Origin: Chloroflexota bacterium
GTDB taxonomy: Bacteria > Chloroflexota > Anaerolineae > UBA1429
Direction of reading: 5' to 3'
Length of the DNA: 10,229 nucleotides
Assembly: GCA_012513595.1 (NCBI GenBank)
Contig: JAAZBY010000620.1
Location: 1 to 10,229, forward strand
Shown here: positions 10,173 to 10,229 of the stretch, one piece after another
Numbering within the stretch: position 1 is the stretch's first letter
Layout: every line of letters begins with the position of its first letter
Program-made: the position numbers and the translations under genes
Notes under the pieces: generated by a model
Told to the model about the DNA's origin: nothing
Seen by the model: the letters and a program-made list of their open reading frames with translations, nothing else
Databases searched by the model: none

Positions 10173-10229
10173 CCCCCTTCGCCGGCACAAAGGCTCGCCG
10201 CCGTCCGCGCGCCAGGGGCTAAAGACCCC

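Larger units (their letters stand above)
9922..10229. other. Right intergenic flank, repeats only
   Basis: No gene is supported here. The frames that are open reflect translation of the 67-bp repeat array and end without ribosome sites or motifs. Beyond the array lie a hairpin, a GC-rich tail and, at the very edge, a truncated small inverted repeat (GGGG 10215-10218, CCCC 10226-10229). Confidence 0.7.

Overview
This is a very GC-rich bacterial window whose centre is a compact virion-structure cassette on the + strand, about 2742-9921. Three or four minus-strand accessory genes or gene remnants and several families of repeats surround it. The taxon cannot be proved from the sequence. The high GC, the GxxExxY-type gene, and dispersed repeats of the CCACGGAGG...CACGGAGAAGAGAAGAG and CAGGATT types together suggest an environmental or thermophilic Chloroflexota-like genome (moderate to low confidence).

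Left flank (1-2470). Positions 1-190 hold repeats: a 21-bp tandem, then one arm of an inverted repeat whose partner lies at the far right edge. 190-600 shows no convincing gene. A consensus sigma-70-like promoter (603-630) precedes a foldable segment that may encode a roughly 100-nt RNA. On the minus strand lie a NYN/PIN-like ribonuclease gene broken by a frameshift (745-1373), a near-perfect promoter and a leader with two UUCG hairpins (1402-1487), a truncated GxxExxY gene (about 1553-1778) and a small multi-pass membrane protein (1904-2386) with its own promoter.

Centre (2387-2741). A divergent intergenic region carries a composite inverted repeat of about 190 bp, built from two dispersed-repeat motifs.

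Right part (2742-9921). A colinear run of genes with strong Shine-Dalgarno sites encodes a 73-aa protein, a portal protein, an in-frame prohead-protease/scaffold/major-capsid fusion with a strong internal start that would also give capsid alone, a 53-aa single-pass membrane protein, a probable head-tail connector, a 65-aa OB-fold-like protein, a 96-aa unknown, and a 661-aa Asp-box/tail-hub-like protein. No terminase, integrase, tape-measure, tail-tube or lysis gene is recognisable. The cassette is therefore either part of a larger prophage or a reduced, possibly domesticated capsid locus.

Repeats. Hairpin-forming modules with a shared core (CTCCAYATCGGCCCGC and its complement) sit at both ends of the window and in the 7315-7642 gap inside the cassette; a related hairpin sits in the 6370-6483 gap. 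At 9940-10140 the module is a three-copy 67-bp tandem array. The outermost copies are inverted relative to each other and bracket almost the whole window.
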